Source: Actinomycetota bacterium (GTDB taxonomy: Bacteria; Actinomycetota; Acidimicrobiia; Acidimicrobiales; Ilumatobacteraceae). From it: DNA of 13,991 nt. The notes below the pieces were generated by a model. It was not told where the DNA came from. It saw only the letters and a list, made by a program, of their open reading frames with translations, and did not search any database. Shown here in pieces: positions 12,934 to 13,991 of the stretch. Made by a program: the position numbers and the translations under genes. Within the stretch, counting starts at the first letter, position 1, and each line of letters opens with the position of its first letter. Location of the stretch: positions 1-13,991 of the forward strand of contig SXYT01000062.1 of assembly GCA_005788205.1 (NCBI GenBank). The letters run 5' to 3'.

Positions 12934-13855
12934 ATGACTGACACCATCACCATCACTGATGACCGGACAGGAAAGACGGTCACAGTTCCGATCAACGGCG
13001 GGACGTTCTCGTCAGCGGCACTGAGGGAGCTCGACCCGGGCCTCTTCATGTACGACCCGGCGTACCTCTCGACAGCGGCATGTGCCTCCGCCATCACCTA
13101 CCTGGACGGCGACAACGGCATCCTGCGATACCGCGGCATCCCGATCGAGCAGCTCGCCGAGAAGTCCACGTTCCTCGAGGTCGCGTACCTCCTCCTGAAC
13201 GGCGACCTCCCGGATGCCGACCAGATGGCCAAGTGGAGCCACGACGTGACCCACCACACCATGATCCACGAGAACATGCGCAAGCGCTTCGTGGACGGAT
13301 TCCACTACGACGCACACCCCATGGGGATGTTCATCTCCGCCACGGCCGCTCTCGGCACCTTCTATGACGACGCGAAGGACATCTTCGACAAGGGCTCCTA
13401 CGACAAGCAGGTGCTCCGGCTCATCGCCAAGGTCCCCACGATTGCGGCCATGTGCTACCGCTTCAGCCAGGGACTCCCCTTCGTCTCCCCCAACAACTCG
13501 CTCTCGTACGGCGAGAACTTCCTGAACATGATGTTCCGCATCGGCGATGACTACAAGGTCGACCCGGTGCTGGCGCGTGCGATGGACGTCCTGTTCATGC
13601 TCCACGCCGACCACGAGCAGAACTGCGGCACCACCGCGATGCGCGTGGTCAGCTCCGCCAACAGTGACCCCTACACCGCCACGGCCGCGGCTGCATCCGC
13701 CCTGTACGGCCCCCTCCACGGCGGCGCGAACGAGGCGGTCGTGCGGATGCTGTCGGATATCGGAACGATCGACAACGTCCCCGCCTTCATCGAGGAGGTC
13801 AAGTACGGCTCGGGCCGGCTCTTGGGGTTCGGCCACCGCGTCTACAAGAACTTCG
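12934..13855 (+). CDS. gltA: Citrate synthase, 3'-truncated at an abnormal junction
   Basis: Condenses acetyl-CoA and oxaloacetate to citrate, the entry step of the TCA cycle. AAAGGGGA before the ATG at 12934 is a good ribosome binding site. About 307 genuine residues are present of the expected roughly 430. The hexameric bacterial type is indicated by the N-terminal beta region (DRTGKTVTVPI, LDPGLFMYDPAY) and GILRYRGIPIEQLAE. HADHEQNCGTT (about 224-234), catalytic His262 in LHGGANEA and His301 in GFGHRVYK are present; the third catalytic residue, an Asp in the C-terminal domain, is missing. After KNF the family continues DPRA, but here the frame reads AE and stops at 13861-13863. Sequence beyond about 13855 belongs to an inverted piece of another citrate synthase gene. 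I read the truncation as a sequence chimera, not a real short protein. Aconitase lies on the same strand upstream. Confidence 0.93.
13848..13855. other. Chimeric junction at 8-base microhomology
   Basis: GAACTTCG is where the plus-strand citrate synthase (expected to read AAGAACTTCGA for KNFD) meets the inverted fragment. That fragment, read on the plus strand, would come from AGGAACTTCGCCGAATAG (FLN preceded by YSAK on its own strand). Both parents plausibly share these bases. Inverted joints at short homology are typical of multiple-displacement amplification or assembly errors. Confidence 0.7.
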
Positions 13856-13991
13856 CCGAATAGTCGAGCGAGTTGTTCGGCGACCCGAACGGCAGGCCCA
13901 TGCTGAATCGGTAACACATCGCAGCGATGGTCGGCGATTTCGCGATGAGGCGCAGCGTCTGCTTGGCCAGCGTGTCGGCATCGTCGATGTC
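13848..13991 (-). CDS. Fragment of a second citrate synthase gene, inverted
   Basis: The minus strand from 13991 reads 48 open codons that are plainly citrate synthase: LRLIAKSPTIAAMCYRFSMG, then LPFGSPNNSLDYSAKF, running into a stop at 13842-13844 inside the other gene. It aligns without gaps to residues 157-196 of the plus-strand citrate synthase here: 31 of 40 residues match, and by hand count about 85 of 120 bases. It is therefore not a simple fold-back copy of the same gene but a diverged paralogue or a homologue from another organism. Both ends are cut, one by the window edge and one by the junction, so nothing can be said of its start or activity. Confidence 0.85.

Noticed and set aside
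13012..13917. 301-codon minus-strand frame opposite citrate synthase
   Set aside because: It is an antisense shadow. The real minus-strand coding piece at the end is in a different frame (13848-13991).
1..13991. A mobile element, defence system or CRISPR array
   Set aside because: No transposase, integrase, nuclease or repeat array is seen on either strand; gene content is ordinary metabolism and regulation.

Overview
The window is GC-rich, gene-dense DNA that reads as an actinobacterium. The evidence is a 6C-type small RNA, a HAD-IB/PlsC fusion acyltransferase and several genes that look leaderless. A mitochondrial-type aconitase and the general gene style suggest Acidimicrobiia, but the order is a guess. 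The content is central carbon and nitrogen metabolism plus acyl-CoA chemistry. I see no phage, transposon, CRISPR array, tRNA or rRNA.

Layout. Minus strand, 1-4235: the 5' two-thirds of gltB (glutamate synthase large subunit, running off the left edge), preceded by a leader with two inverted repeats; a small one-helix membrane protein; and a crotonase-family gene. Plus strand, 4310-5661: a nitroreductase translationally coupled to a short crotonase, divergent from the first crotonase. Minus, 5670-6401: a GntR/HutC-type regulator, divergent from aconitase (6471-8738, plus) with a GTNTANAC operator match between them. Minus, 8776-10203: a HAD-IB phosphatase/PlsC acyltransferase, sharing a palindromic convergent terminator with aconitase. 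Intergenic 10204-10479: a 6C small RNA on the minus strand with a good promoter and its own terminator, back to back with the promoter of a plus-strand LysR regulator (10480-11430). Then an acyl-CoA carboxylase carboxyltransferase subunit (11440-12813) and the front part of citrate synthase (from 12934).

How the genes fit together: citrate synthase and aconitase supply 2-oxoglutarate precursors, and GltB consumes 2-oxoglutarate with glutamine to make glutamate. The crotonases, carboxyltransferase and acyltransferase belong to acyl-CoA and lipid metabolism. No stretch above 300 bases lacks a gene.

The two strongest points for a second look are these. (1) At the right end citrate synthase stops abruptly at an 8-base microhomology and is joined to an inverted piece of a different citrate synthase gene, probably an amplification or assembly chimera. 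(2) The 6C small RNA sits divergent to a LysR regulator, with a palindrome placed where such a regulator would bind to control it.
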